NCBI GenBank assembly: GCA_933228675.1
Contig: OW121740.1
Span: 162,450,806 to 162,514,805 of the forward strand
Length of the DNA stretch: 64,000 nucleotides
From: Stomorhina lunata
Taxonomy: Eukaryota > Arthropoda > Insecta > Diptera > Rhiniidae
Direction of reading: 5' to 3'
In this document: one piece after another, positions 35,820-48,958 of the stretch
How positions within the stretch are numbered: position 1 is the first letter of the stretch
How the letters are laid out: each line of letters starts with the position of its first letter
Position numbers and translations under genes: made by a program
The notes under the pieces: model-generated
Told to the model about the DNA's origin: nothing
Database searches by the model: none
Seen by the model: only the letters and a program-made list of their open reading frames with translations

Positions 35820-36965
35820 GTTTGACGAACCTCGTTTTAACTTTTTGTATGATTATATGAAGATTCACGATTTTAAAAGAAATTTGACTATCTAAAGACC
35901 CACGATTATGAAAAAAATTTGTCCATAAAGAAATTTGCTATCAAAAGACCCACTTAAGAAAGAAATTTAAATATATGAACCCACACGATTAAGACACACA
36001 ATTAAGCAAGAAATTTGACTGTATGAAGACCGCCACGTCTAAAAAACAAATTTGACTTTATTAATTCCCACGATTAAGAAAGAAATTTGATTATACAAAC
36101 CCCATGATTAAGAAATAAATTTGACTATATGAAGACCCACGATTAAAAAAAAATTTGACTATATAAAGACACACGATTAAGAAATAAATTTGACTATATG
36201 AAGACCCACGATTAAAAAAGAAAATTTTACTACATGAAGACCTTTAATTAAAAAAGAAGTTTGACTATATAAAGACCCACGATAAGGAAAGGAATTAGAC
36301 TATATAAGGACCCACGATAAGGAAAGAAATTTGACTATATAAAGACCCACGATAAGGAAAGGAATTAGACTATATAAGGACCCACGATAAGGAAAGAAAT
36401 TTGACTATATAAAGACCCATGATAAGGAAAGGAATTAGACTATATAAGGACCCACGATAAGGAAAGAAATTTGACTATATAAAGACCCACGATAAGGAAA
36501 GAAATTAGACTATATAAGGACCCACGATAAGGAAAGAAATTTGACTATATAAAGACCCACGATAAGGAAAGGAATTAGACTATATAAGGACCCACGATAA
36601 GGAAAGAAATTTGACTATATGAAGACCTACGATTAAGACCTACGATTAAAAAGAAAATTTGACAATATGAAGGCCCACGATTAAGAAAGAAATTTGACTA
36701 TATTAAGACCCACGATAAGGAAAGGAATTAGACTATATAAGGACCCACGATAAGGAAAGAAATTTGACTATATGAAGACCTACGATTAAGACCTACGATT
36801 AAAAAGAAAATTTGACAATATGAAGGCCCACGATTAAGAAAGAAATTTTACTATATTAAGACCCTTAAATAAGAAAGAAATTTGACAACATGCGACCCAC
36901 AATTAAGAAACAAATTTGACTATTTGACTATTAAATTAAGAAAGAAATTTGACCATATGAAAAAT
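35820..36965 (+). repeat. 35-bp minisatellite with 70-bp dimeric higher-order unit
   Basis: Monomer 'gacccacgataaggaaag' plus 'aaatttgactatataaa'. In the centre two alternating monomers ('gaaatttgac' and 'gaattagac') repeat every 70 bp. Outer copies are more degenerate ('cacgattaagaaagaaattt'). Confidence 0.93.
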
Positions 36966-37245
36966 TATATAGAAAATATATATATTCTATATATATCTAT
37001 CTATATATAGATTTCAAAAAATGTTCGATTTTAAAGTATAAAAAAATGTTAAAAAATTTTTAAAAGCGAAAAGTAAAATTTTTCATAATTTTTAAAATTT
37101 GTAAAATTTTAACAAAATAAAAATTTTAAAAAATTTATTTTATTTGTTAAAGAACAATGCATATTTTAAGAAAATCAACGAAAATTTTCTAAAAATTTTA
37201 ATTTTGAAATTTTTGAAAAATTAAATTTGAAAACTTGAGGGAAAA
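36966..37245. other. AT-only low-complexity block
   Basis: Palindromic 'tatatagatag'-type runs and 'aaaattttaaaa' sequence; no feature. Confidence 0.5.
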
Positions 37246-37249
37246 AACT

Positions 37250-37930
37250 TTCCGTCTTTATTTTTCGTTATAGAGCTCTTTCCATCTTCAACTTTTCTAA
37301 TGAAAAATTGTCCCATTTTCAAAAAACTCTTCCCATTATTAACTTTTCTATGGAAAACTCTTCGCATCGTCAACTTATCTATAGAAAAAAAAAACTTTTT
37401 TGAGAGAAAAAAAAAATTACATCCTAAATTTTTCTATAGAACTCTTCCCAGCTTCAGCTTTTCTAAAGAAAAATTGTCCTATTGTCATCATTTCTATACT
37501 AAAATCGCCCCATTGTCAACTTTTATATAGAAAAATCTTCACAACATTGTTAACTGTTCTATAGAAAAATCGTTCCATTGTCAACTATAGAAAAATCGTC
37601 CCAATGTCAACTTTTCTATAGAAAAATCGTCCCGTTGTCAACTCTTCCATTGAAAAGTCGTCCCATTGTCACTTTTTACAGAAAAATCTTCCATTTTCTT
37701 TTCGATAGAAAAATCGTCCCTTTGTCAACGTTTCTGTAGAAATTTTTCCTATCCTAAACTATTTTTTCGAAAACTCTTTCCAGGTCGTCAACATTTCTTT
37801 AAAAAACTCTTCCCATTGTCAACTTTTCTATGGAAAACTCTTCCCATCGTCTATTTATCTATAGAAAAGTTTTCCAATTGAGACCATATCTATAGAAAGC
37901 TCATGATATCATTAACTTTTCTATAAAAAA
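37250..37930 (+). repeat. ~30-bp minisatellite with CTATAG core and gtcaac spacer
   Basis: Unit 'tttctatagaaaaatcgtcc' plus 'cattgtcaac' with variants. It shares the TTTCTATAGAAAAA core with the other arrays but has a different spacer. The same unit reappears at 46735-46805. Confidence 0.9.
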
Positions 37931-39502
37931 AATCTTTTTTATAAAAAATCTTCCTTTCACAATTTTTTTTAAAGAAACTCCTGTTAATCTGAGAAAAGTT
38001 TTAATTTGAGAAAAAAAATACTTATACTTGAAAAAATTTAGATCTTTTGATAAAAAAAAAATATGAAGTTTCAAAATTTACTGTTTTGAAGAATTTTCTA
38101 ACTGACAATTTTGGAAATTGCAAGAAATCTCAGACAGTTTTAAAGTTCTTATGACATTTTAGACAAAAACAATTTGCGTTAGCTTTAAAAAAATTTTAAA
38201 AATAGAAATTGAAAAAAAAATTAATAGAATTTGAACGTTTGGACTCTATGAGTAATATCTCTAATTTACTGTAACATTCACAATTGCTTTTTTATGACCG
38301 GTGGCTTGATTTGTTTCTGTCACCGGGCGATAGGAAAGAAACAGATTTAGGCGATACGCAAAAATATGTTTAAATTGAAAAAAAAAACGCATATTTAGTT
38401 TTCGAGTTATTATTATGACACAATTTTTGTATTGGTTTTAAAATTTTCTCCAATAACGAATAAGGAACTTATATATAACTCAAAAAAGTTACAGGTTATA
38501 ATACTGAAATTCTTTTCAAATTAATAGAGACAGTTTTCGAGTTATAATGAAATTTATGTCGCATAAATTCTTTTGCTACTATATAACAAGAAAAAATTTT
38601 TGATATAAGTTCCAAAATTAAAACAATTTTTTTTTAAATTTAGGGGGCAATTTGATGTATACAGCAACAAAAAATTAAGAGACATAATATCTGGAAATAC
38701 CCATATCAAATATTTTGTATTTGAATATCTTTTTTCTGACAAGAATTTAAAATTTGTTAAATAGTTCTTGAGTTACTAAATTTCAACAAAAAAAACTTTA
38801 TAAGAAAAACTTTTGGATTTGTTTTCAAAAATTTACTGAGATCTAGCAAGAAATATAGAACTTGAAAAAGTTATGTTCTTTTAAATATTTTGAAACATTT
38901 AATTTTAAAATTGACCAAAACGTAAACATTTGTTCATCTTGCAAAAAATCGCATAGACAGTTTTTGAGTTATTATATTTTTGAGTTAGTTATTATCTGAA
39001 ACAAGCACAAATTCCGTTAATTTTTGACGTTTATAGCAAAAATTTAAGAAATACATATTGTATTTCTGGAAAACTATTTGATATTTTTAATTTAAATTAT
39101 TTAACTTATCATAATTTAAGAATTTTAAAGAGCTCTTAAATTCTTTTAAATTAATTAAAGAATTTCAAATCTTTACTAAAGCTTCCTTATGGTCATTCTT
39201 TGCATTTCTTTTGAAAAAAAAAACCTTGAAATCCACTGGGAGTAAAATAATGAATGTGTCAAGCTAATGAAGTGCAAACTTCATTGAGTGTAAAAATTCT
39301 AAATTTAGTTTAGAAATTGATTATTTTAATGGAAGATTTTCTTTTCTTTGTCACCAACAACTAAAACTTTAATTTAAAAACAAGAATTTCTATAATTTTT
39401 TTTTTTCGTATAAATTAAAAAATTTTTTTATATGTCTTAAGACAATTCCTATTAATGAGCTAAATAAAAAAATATAAAAGAAAAAAAAAAACACACACGC
39501 AC
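37931..39502. other. intron, no recognised feature
   Basis: AT-rich. 'cgagttattatt' and 'gagttataatg' type phrases recur loosely. 'tccactgggagtaaaat' near 39234 faintly recalls the RTE tail and was not accepted. Confidence 0.35.
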
Positions 39503-39843
39503 CTGTTGTTAGTTACGAACACAAATAGACAATAATCCAAAATCACAGTAATAATTTTATTTTATTTCTTGGCTTGAGACTGAGGAATGACTGACTGAGT
39601 GACCGACGACTGACAATCGGACGAACAAACTACGACTATGTCCGTCTACTCTACTCTAAGGCAGCAGCAGCAGAAGCAGCAAGAAACCCTTCTTAACACT
39701 TAACAACCGGTGAATATTCACTATTAAATTGATTTGATTAAAAATTATTAATAAAATATAGAAAAATACACAGAAAGAAAAGACAAGCAGCAGAACTACA
39801 GTCGTCGCCAAACGTTAACTAACAACAAAAGACAACCCCAACT
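39503..39843 (-). other. candidate first noncoding exon (5' UTR) of the elongase gene
   Basis: On the minus strand this 341-nt block contains no ATG, unusual for such AT-rich DNA. It has CTG-, TCGTCGGTC- and CAGTCAGTC-type 5' UTR character and ends ACTAACAACAG at a GTGCGT donor. It begins at a TCAGTT initiator. Joined to 26886-26820 and 20744, it would give a ~430-nt leader with no upstream start codon. Inferred from signals; no transcript evidence. Confidence 0.45.
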
Positions 39844-39880
39844 GACGGATGACAGAGTTTGTTGCAAAACTATTTAAAAC
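39840..39880 (-). promoter_or_regulatory. candidate core promoter: Inr plus TATA-like box
   Basis: TCAGTT (45-40 of this block, A at 39843) matches the fly initiator TCAKTY. TTTTAAATA lies 28-36 bases upstream (39879-39871), slightly further than usual. AACGTT at about +28 resembles a DPE only weakly. Confidence 0.35.
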
Positions 39881-39899
39881 TTTTTATAAAATGAGACTT

Positions 39900-41145
39900 T
39901 TTTGTCTTCTTTTTTTCTTGACGATTTGATTTTGGTATTTATTTCTTTGAATAAAATTATTATCTAATCTTTAGTTTAAAATTAAATGTTGAAATTTGAG
40001 TTTGAAAAAAAAAAGGTTTTTTTTTTTTGTTGATATTTCTTTTTAAATTGCAAAAGGCGTTTTTAGCAAATTTTATAATCACTAATTATGAGTTTTATTG
40101 AATTATGCACTATGGGGTGATTAATAAATTTTTTGTTTATATATTTTATAAATTTATGATGTGACACATACTTTAAGAGTCAACAACTTCTTTAGCTGTT
40201 AAAAATGTTATTCCGATAAGGTCCACAAATATTTTGATAAGAAAAGCAAAATAAAATGTGATCGATCGATCGTGCGCCAAAAGGAAGAGATTACGTTGTG
40301 TGTGTTGTACCGCCTAAAGTCGAAGAATATTTTATATATGAATCATTTTTATTAAGATTTTCGTAATCATCAAAAAACCGTAAAAAACTTGGTCATGTTC
40401 GCAAAATAAAAATCACTTTTTTTAGATTTAATCAATATATGTCTTTAACACTTCACGTTAAACCGATTGTTTATTAATCATTAAAACAAATTTATAATAA
40501 TCTCTAGTTATTTTTCTTGTAAATTTTCTTTTAAATTAGTCACCAAAAGGTAAATATTAAAAGATTTCAAAAAAAAAAATAAATTTTAAAATAACGTTCG
40601 CCCGTAAGTCACGTTTAACCCGTAATAGACCGTTTGTTTAAAAAAAAAATCGTAAAAATTTGTATAAATTTATTAGGTTTTTTATGTTCCTGTTGTTCAC
40701 AACCAACCGTATACGTAAAAGTTTAAAATGCAACTAACTACTAAAGTTTTAATACAATAAAGTTAAACTCAATCAGAGTCTTTCGTTCCTCGACGCTTTT
40801 TTATTCCAACAGCAACAACATCAGTCACAACAGTACAGCAACAACACCAGCGGCAGCAGCAACAAAATTCCAGCAACAACAACAATATTATTGTTATGGT
40901 AAATAACTTTCATTGCTTATGTTTGCTTTTTCTTTAAAACAACAAAAACAACAAATATATTAAAAAAATATCTCATAATATGTGTTACAGTGCTGGGCAA
41001 AAGTAATGAGTCATCACTTTTAATAAGTCATAATAAAATGCTCTAGGTTAGCATATTTCAGACAATATTTCAGATTAATATCACTTCTGGTTCTAACGTT
41101 ACAAGATGTTGCTTATAAGCAACATCTCGTAAGGGTTACAAATTT
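39900..41145. other. upstream flank; CAG/CAA-rich block
   Basis: Mostly AT-rich. At 40805-40905 a run of CAGCAACAAC-type trinucleotides contains TCAGTC. This could belong to an upstream regulatory region or another leader exon; no gene can be assigned. Confidence 0.35.
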
Positions 41146-41149
41146 GGCT

Positions 41150-44100
41150 AAAGACAAATTTTTACTAAATAAAAATTCTGATCAAAATTTTACTAAACAG
41201 GAATTTCGATCAAAATTTTACTAAGGACAAGATTTGATCAAAATTTTTCTAAAGACAAGTTTTGATCAAGATTTTACTAAAGACAAGTTTTGATCAAAAT
41301 TTTACTAAACAAAAGTTTTGATCAAAATTTTACTAAACAAAAGTTTTGATTGAAATTTCACTAAAGACAAATTTTGAATAAAATTTTACTAAACAAAAAT
41401 TTTGATAAAAATTCTACTAAACAAAAATTTTGATCAAAATTTTACTAAACAAAAATTTTGATCAAAATTTTACTAAACAAACATTTTGATCAAAATTTTA
41501 CTAAACAAAAATGTTGATCAAATTTTTACTAAAGACAAATTTTGATCAAAATTTTACTAAAGAAAAATTTTGATCAAAATTTTACTAAAGAAAAATTTTG
41601 ATCAAAATTTTACTAAAGAAAAATTTTGATCAAAATTTTACTAAAGACAAAATTTGATCAAAATTTTACTAAAGACAAATTTTGATCAAAATTTTACTAA
41701 AGCCAAATTTTGATCAAAATTTTACTAAAGACAAATTTTGATCAAAATTTTACTAAAGAAAAATGTTGATCAAAATTTAACTAAAGAAAAATGTTGATCA
41801 AAATTTTACTAAAGAAAAATTTTGATCAAAATTTTACTAAAGACAAATTTTGATCAAAATTTTACTAAAAACAAATTTTGATCAAAATTTTACTAAAGAA
41901 AAATTTTGATCAAAATTTTACTAAAGAAAAATGTTGATCAAAATTTAACTAAAGAAAAATGTTGATCAAAATTTAACTAAAGAAAAATGTTGATCAAAAT
42001 TTTACTAAAGAAAAATTTTGATCAAAATTTTACTAAAGACAAATTTTGATCAAAATTTTACTAAAGACAAATTTTGATCAAAATTTTACTAAAAACAAAT
42101 TTTGATCAAAATTTTACTAAAAACAAATTTTGATCAAAATTTTACTAAAGACAAGTTTTGATCAAAATTTTTCTAAAGACAAATTTTGATCAAAATTTTA
42201 CTAAAGACAAATTTTGATCAAAATTTTACTAAAGACAAATTTTGATCAAAATTTTACTAAAGACAAATTTTGATCAAAATTTTACTAAAGAAAAATTTTG
42301 ATCAAAATTTTACTAAAGAAAAATTTTGATCAAAATTTTACTAAAGACAAAATTTGATCAAAATTTTACTAAAGACAAATTTTGATCAAAATTTTACTAA
42401 AGACAAATTTTGATCAAAATTTTACTAAAGACAAATTTTGATCAAAATTTTACTAAAGACAAATTTTGATCAAAATTTTACTAAAGACAAATTTTGATCA
42501 AAATTTTACTAAAGAAAAATTTTGATCAAAATTTTACTAAAGAAAAATTTTGATCAAAATTTTACTAAAGACAAAATTTGATCAAAATTTTACTAAAGAC
42601 AAATTTTGATCAAAATTTTACTAAAGACAAATTTTGATCAAAATTTTACTAAAGAAAAATTTTGATCAAAATTTTACTAAAGAAAAATTTTGATCAAAAT
42701 TTTACTAAAGAAAAATTTTGATCAAAATTTTACTAAAGACAAAATTTGATCAAAATTTTACTAAAGACAAATTTTGATCAAAATTTTACTAAAGACAAAT
42801 TTTGATCAAAATTTTACTAAAGACAAATTTTGATCAAAATTTTACTAAAGAAAAATTTTGATCAAAATTTTACTAAAGAAAAATTTTGATCAAAATTTTA
42901 CTAAAGAAAAATTTTGATCAAAATTTTACTAAAGACAAAATTTGATCAAAATTTTACTAAAGACAAATTTTGATCAAAATTTTACTAAAGACAAATTTTG
43001 ATCAAAATTTTACTAAAGACAAATTTTGATCAAAATTTTACTAAAGACAAATTTTGATCAAAATTTTACTAAAGAAAAATTTTGATCAAAATTTTACTAA
43101 AGAAAAATTTTGATCAAAATTTTACTAAAGACAAATTTTGATCAAAATTTTACTAAAGACAAATTTTGATCAAAATTTTACTAAAGAAAAATTTTGATCA
43201 AAATTTTACTAAAGAAAAATTTTGATCAAAATTTTACTAAAGACAAAATTTGATCAAAATTTTACTAAAGACAAATTTTGATCAAAATTTTACTAAAGCC
43301 AAATTTTGATCAAAATTTTACTAAAGACAAATTTTGATCAAAATTTTACTAAAGAAAAATGTTGATCAAAATTTAACTAAAGAAAAATGTTGATCAAAAT
43401 TTTACTAAAGAAAAATTTTGATCAAAATTTTACTAAAGACAAATTTTGATCAAAATTTTACTAAAAACAAATTTTGATCAAAATTTTACTAAAGAAAAAT
43501 TTTGATCAAAATTTTACTAAAGAAAAATGTTGATCAAAATTTAACTAAAGAAAAATGTTGATCAAAATTTAACTAAAGAAAAATGTTGATCAAAATTTTA
43601 CTAAAGAAAAATTTTGATCAAAATTTTACTAAAGACAAATTTTGATCAAAATTTTACTAAAGACAAATTTTGATCAAAATTTTACTAAAGACAAATTTTG
43701 ATCAAAATTTTACTAAAAACAAATTTTGATCAAAATTTTACTAAAGACAAGTTTTGATCAAAATTTTTCTAAAGACAAATTTTGATCAAAATTTTACTAA
43801 AGACAAATTTTGATCAAAATTTTACTAAAGACAAATTTTGATCAAAATTTTACTAAAGACAAATTTTGATCAAAATTTTACTAAAGACAAATTTTGATCA
43901 AAATTTTACTAAAGACAAATTTTGATCAAAATTTTACTAAAGAAAAATTTTGATCAAAATTTTACTAAAGAAAAATTTTGATCAAAATTTTACTAAAGAC
44001 AAAATTTGATCAAAATTTTACTAAAGACAAATTTTGATCAAGATTTTACTAAAGACAAATTTTGATCAAAATTTTATTTAAGACAAATTTTGATCAAAAT

Positions 44101-46670
44101 TTTACTAAAGACAAATTTTGATCAAAATTTTACTAAAGACAAATTTTGATCAAAATTTTACTAAAGAAAAATTTTGATCAAAATTTTACTAAAGAAAAAT
44201 TTTGATCAAAATTTTACTAAAGACAAAATTTGATCAAAATTTTACTAAAGACAAATTTTGATCAAAATTTTACTAAAGACAAATTTTGATCAAAATTTTA
44301 CTAAAGACAAATTTTGATCAAAATTTTACTAAAGACAAATTTTGATCAAAATTTTACTAAAGACAAATTTTGATCAAAATTTTACTAAAGACAAATTTTG
44401 ATCAAAATTTTACTAAAGAAAAATTTTGATCAAAATTTTACTAAAGAAAAATTTTGATCAAAATTTTACTAAAGACAAATTTTGATCAAAATTTTACTAA
44501 AGAAAAATTTTGATCAAAATTTTACTAAAGAAAAATTTTGATCAAAATTTTACTAAAGAAAAATTTTGATCAAAATTTTACTAAAGACAAAATTTGATCA
44601 AAATTTTACTAAAGACAAATTTTGATCAAAATTTTACTAAAGCCAAATTTTGATCAAAATTTTACTAAAGACAAATTTTGATCAAAATTTTACTAAAGAA
44701 AAATGTTGATCAAAATTTAACTAAAGAAAAATGTTGATCAAAATTTTACTAAAGAAAAATTTTGATCAAAATTTTACTAAAGACAAATTTTGATCAAAAT
44801 TTTACTAAAAACAAATTTTGATCAAAATTTTACTAAAGAAAAATTTTGATCAAAATTTTACTAAAGAAAAATGTTGATCAAAATTTAACTAAAGAAAAAT
44901 GTTGATCAAAATTTAACTAAAGAAAAATGTTGATCAAAATTTTACTAAAGAAAAATTTTGATCAAAATTTTACTAAAGACAAATTTTGATCAAAATTTTA
45001 CTAAAGACAAATTTTGATCAAAATTTTACTAAAGACAAATTTTGATCAAAATTTTACTAAAAACAAATTTTGATCAAAATTTTACTAAAGACAAGTTTTG
45101 ATCAAAATTTTTCTAAAGACAAATTTTGATCAAAATTTTACTAAAGACAAATTTTGATCAAAATTTTACTAAAGACAAATTTTGATCAAAATTTTACTAA
45201 AGACAAATTTTGATCAAGATTTTACTAAAGACAAATTTTGATCAAAATTTTATTTAAGACAAATTTTGATCAAAATTTTACTAAAGACAAATTTTGATCA
45301 AAATTTTACTAAAGACAAATTTTGATCAAAATTTTACTAAAGAAAAATTTTGATCAAAATTTTACTAAAGAAAAATTTTGATCAAAATTTTACTAAAGAC
45401 AAAATTTGATCAAAATTTTACTAAAGACAAATTTTGATCAAAATTTTACTAAAGACAAATTTTGATCAAAATTTTACTAAAGACAAATTTTGATCAAAAT
45501 TTTACTAAAGACAAATTTTGATCAAAATTTTACTAAAGAAAAATTTTGATCAAAATTTTACTAAAGAAAAATTTTGATCAAAATTTTACTAAAGACAAAT
45601 TTTGATCAAAATTTTACTAAAGAAAAATTTTGATCAAAATTTTACTAAAGAAAAATTTTGATCAAAATTTTACTAAAGAAAAATTTTGATCAAAATTTTA
45701 CTAAAGACAAAATTTGATCAAAATTTTACTAAAGACAAATTTTGATCAAAATTTTACTAAAGCCAAATTTTGATCAAAATTTTACTAAAGACAAATTTTG
45801 ATCAAAATTTTACTAAAGAAAAATGTTGATCAAAATTTAACTAAAGAAAAATGTTGATCAAAATTTTACTAAAGAAAAATTTTGATCAAAATTTTACTAA
45901 AGACAAATTTTGATCAAAATTTTACTAAAAACAAATTTTGATCAAAATTTTACTAAAGACAAATTTTGATCAAAATTTTACTAAAGACAAATTTTGATCA
46001 AGATTTTACTAAAGACAAATTTTGATCAAAATTTTATTTAAGACAAATTTTGATCAAAATTTTACTTAAGACAAATTTTGATCAAAATTTTATTTAGAAC
46101 AATTTTTGATCAAAATTTTACTTAAGACAAATTTTGATCAAAATTTTACTTAAGACAAATTTTGATCAAAATTTTACTAAAACCAAATTTTGATTAAAAT
46201 TTTACTAAAACCAAATTTTGATCAAAATTTTACTAAAACCAAATTTTGATTAAAATTTAACTAAAGACAAAATTTGATCAAAACGTTACTAAAGCCAAAT
46301 TTTGATCAAAATTTTACCAAAGACAAATTTTGATCAAAATTTTACTTAAGACAAATTTTGATCAAAATATTACTTAAGACAAATTTTGATCAAAATTTTA
46401 CTAAAACCAAATTTTGATTAAAATTTTACTAAAACCAAATTTTGATCAAAATTTTACTAAAACCAAATTTTGATTAAAATTTAACTAAAGACAAAATTTG
46501 ATCAAAACGTTACTAAAGACAAATTTTGATCAAAATTTTACTAAAGAAAAATTTTGATCAAAATTTTACTAAAGAAAAATTTTGATCAAAATTTTACTAA
46601 AGAAAAATTTTGATCAAAATTTTACTAAAGAAAAATTTTGATCAAAATTTTACTAAAGAAAAATGTTGGT
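41150..46670 (+). repeat. 28-bp satellite, ~195 copies, with higher-order duplication
   Basis: Monomer 'aaattttgatcaaaatttta' plus 'ctaaagac', 28 bp. Diagnostic variants keep exact 28-bp register: 'agcc' at 41701, 43297, 44641 and 45761 (steps of 57, 48 and 40 units); 'agattttact' at 44041, 45217 and 46001 (42 and 28 units). Blocks with the same run of variants follow each 'agcc', showing segmental duplication of dozens of monomers. The ends are more degenerate than the middle. Confidence 0.97.
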
Positions 46671-46734
46671 CAATGAAAAATTTTGATCAAAATAATACTA
46701 AAGAAAAATGTTTACTAAAGACAATAGAAACATA

Positions 46735-46805
46735 CAAAGTTGCCTTTCGTCAACTTTTCTATAGAAATATTTGCCTATCGTCAACTTTTCTATAGAAATA
46801 TTCTC
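46735..46805 (+). repeat. gtcaac-CTATAG monomers at the array edge
   Basis: Two copies of 'cgtcaacttttctatagaaa' plus 'tatt', the unit of the 37.3-kb array, appended to the end of the 28-bp satellite. Confidence 0.85.
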
Positions 46806-48109
46806 ACCGAAACTATTACAACAAAGTATTAAAAATCAACCACATTTCTTCGACACTGTAAATATTTATTTTCCTTTTAAACAGATCTGATGTAATAATT
46901 TTTACTTTATTTCATATTTTGTTTGTGTGTGATTTTTTTTTTTTTTTGTTGAAGACTTCTCGCGCTCTTTCAGATCTCGACTAGTCTCATCAAGTTTTTG
47001 TTGATGTTAATTTTATCTTCTGTCTTTGTAATATCTTCTTTAATCAGATAAGTTAGAAAGAAAGACGACAACAATCGGAAAGATAGTCTGAGGCGAATAA
47101 AATCTTTTTAAGAGTTTCTTGTTTAAAGAAATTAAAACAATAATAAAAATAAGAAATGAAATAAAATTATGTAGCTTTTTTGCTAAAAGACATTATCATC
47201 CTCACCATCAGACCAGACCCAGCCAGACCAGGCGAACATACATATAATTTTTATCATCTGTGCAACCATGAAGAAACCACTTTCGCTTTCTTTAAGTATC
47301 AGTTTTTGTTTCTTACTCTCAAGCCATTAACGTTTTTTTACTTTAATGTATTTCTTCTTTTTTAACTTTTATGTTTTTCGCAAACAAATTCTCTGCCATC
47401 AAGAGTCCAAAAGTCCAATTTTTTGTCTCTGATCCACATGTGTCGTATGTTGGGTCTTTTGGCAAATTAATGCAGCCAATCGCCCATCCATCCAACCGTT
47501 TGTTCGTCTGTCGTTTTGTTTGTCTCTCATGTTATTGTGTTATTTACCCATAAAAGTTTACTCGAACATTCCAAAATATGAAGAAAAAACAAAACCAAAC
47601 CATTATCAAAAATAAAATTTTATAATAATTATTAACCACTAACGTTTTACGACAACACTCCAATCATGATCATCACCACTGACCAACATTTGAATATTAG
47701 CCGCGAGGGGAGCTCCGAAAATTTTGATGACGTTAAAACTGATCTTCGTGATGACGTTAATTGAGGTTTAAAAATGTGTTTCATCTTTCTTTCGGACGCT
47801 TGGAATTTGGTTAAAAACAACGTGTTATTTACGAAAAGTTAAAAATATTATTGTTTTCATTGTAACAGAAAAAAAATAAACAATTTATTCTTCTGGAAAA
47901 ACCAAGAACATGGAAATATATTGCGTTCTAGTCAGAATTGATCAGACTCACATAAATTATGAAGTCCATTATGATGGACTTTAGTTTATAAGAGGGGAAC
48001 TGTTTATGCTTCGGAAATTTGCAACAACAAGTCAAAAGCCAAAATTTGACAACACCATATTAAAGTTTGGAATTTTTGGCATAAACGAACTCCCAAAGTT
48101 TTGATATAT
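46806..48109. other. intergenic, no recognised gene
   Basis: Less AT-rich than average, with pyrimidine-rich stretches ('tctcgcgctctttcag' near 46967). Short plus-strand frames at 47.2-47.55 kb resemble no family and lack splice or start context. Confidence 0.4.
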
Positions 48110-48356
48110 CGAGCCCTAACCGCCAAAAAGACTCAAGCCCCAAAAACTAAAATTTACAGGAGAACCATTTTTTGAAATATCTTTGGACAGTGAATTATAC
48201 TTAAGACTTTATTGTTTTTGCTGTAAAATCATAACCGTAAATTCTACTGGCCTGATATTTTGAGAGATGATGCAGATGATCATGAGTAATAAATTTTAAT
48301 AATAAAATGAAAATCGTCCATCATGTCGCTTAAGCCCTTTTGGCGGTTATGGCTCG
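48110..48356. mobile_element. MITE, 247 bp, CGAGCC ends
   Basis: The left end CGAGCCCTAACCGCCAAAA and right end (reverse complement) CGAGCCATAACCGCCAAAA are inverted repeats. A second partial left end ('gagccctaaccaccaaaaag') follows immediately at 48359-48406, suggesting a tandem or nested copy. Confidence 0.7.
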
Positions 48357-48406
48357 TTGAGCCCTAACCACCAAAAAGACTCAAGCGCCAAAAACTAAAA
48401 TTTATG

Positions 48407-48958
48407 CAGCGATTAAGCAACATGAAAACGCACATTACTCGTATGTCGCTGGTATAGTGAATTTAGTAGCGGTGGCCGACGAATACCGAATGGGTCATGT
48501 ACAACGTGAACTGACAATTCAGAGTGGTACACGATCATTTGTTTGCCGGTAGTCTTCGAAAAAATTCACAAAACCCGTGATAATGCGAGCTCTCTTGAAA
48601 CAAGTGAATTTCATTCTCCGTAATGACTTCTTCATGCATTACAGAATATCAAAGCTAAACAAGCCCCAAAGACTATGAAGTTCATTGTGTTATAACGGAA
48701 ACTACCAAAATTCATATCACTAGCTTCTCTCGTTGAGCCATCCAGACCCCTTTTAAGAGCTATTATCTTTGTCAAGAGCCCAAAGATAATCTACTTCTGT
48801 ACAACATTTTTTGCAAATATTACCCATCCGGGCCGCTTTAAAAAGCCGCTTAAAAAGTTATACGTCAACGAGGTTGCTTAGTTCTGGCAAGAAACAACAT
48901 CTTAAAATGAATCTTTCTGTACTATAGTTTCTGCAAATTCGGTCGTCGCAGCCCAATC
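48407..48958. other. moderate-GC block, decayed coding-like sequence
   Basis: A short frame reads QHENAHYSYVAGIVNL then AVADEYRMGHVQRELTIQ before stops. The family was not recognised; possibly old transposon coding DNA. Confidence 0.3.

Noticed and set aside
39230..39250. Third ultra-short RTE tail (tccactgggagtaaaat)
   Set aside because: It matches only about 12 bases and lacks the GAGGC start and the CAAGG end.
40805..40905. CAG/CAA-rich block as a coding exon (poly-Gln)
   Set aside because: No extended open frame or convincing splice pair; it could equally be leader or regulatory DNA.
41150..46670. Possible CRISPR-like array of 28-bp repeats
   Set aside because: There are no unique spacers; monomers are contiguous and the genome is eukaryotic.
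47180..47553. Two 60-codon plus-strand frames
   Set aside because: Short, low-complexity, no start or splice context and no recognised family.
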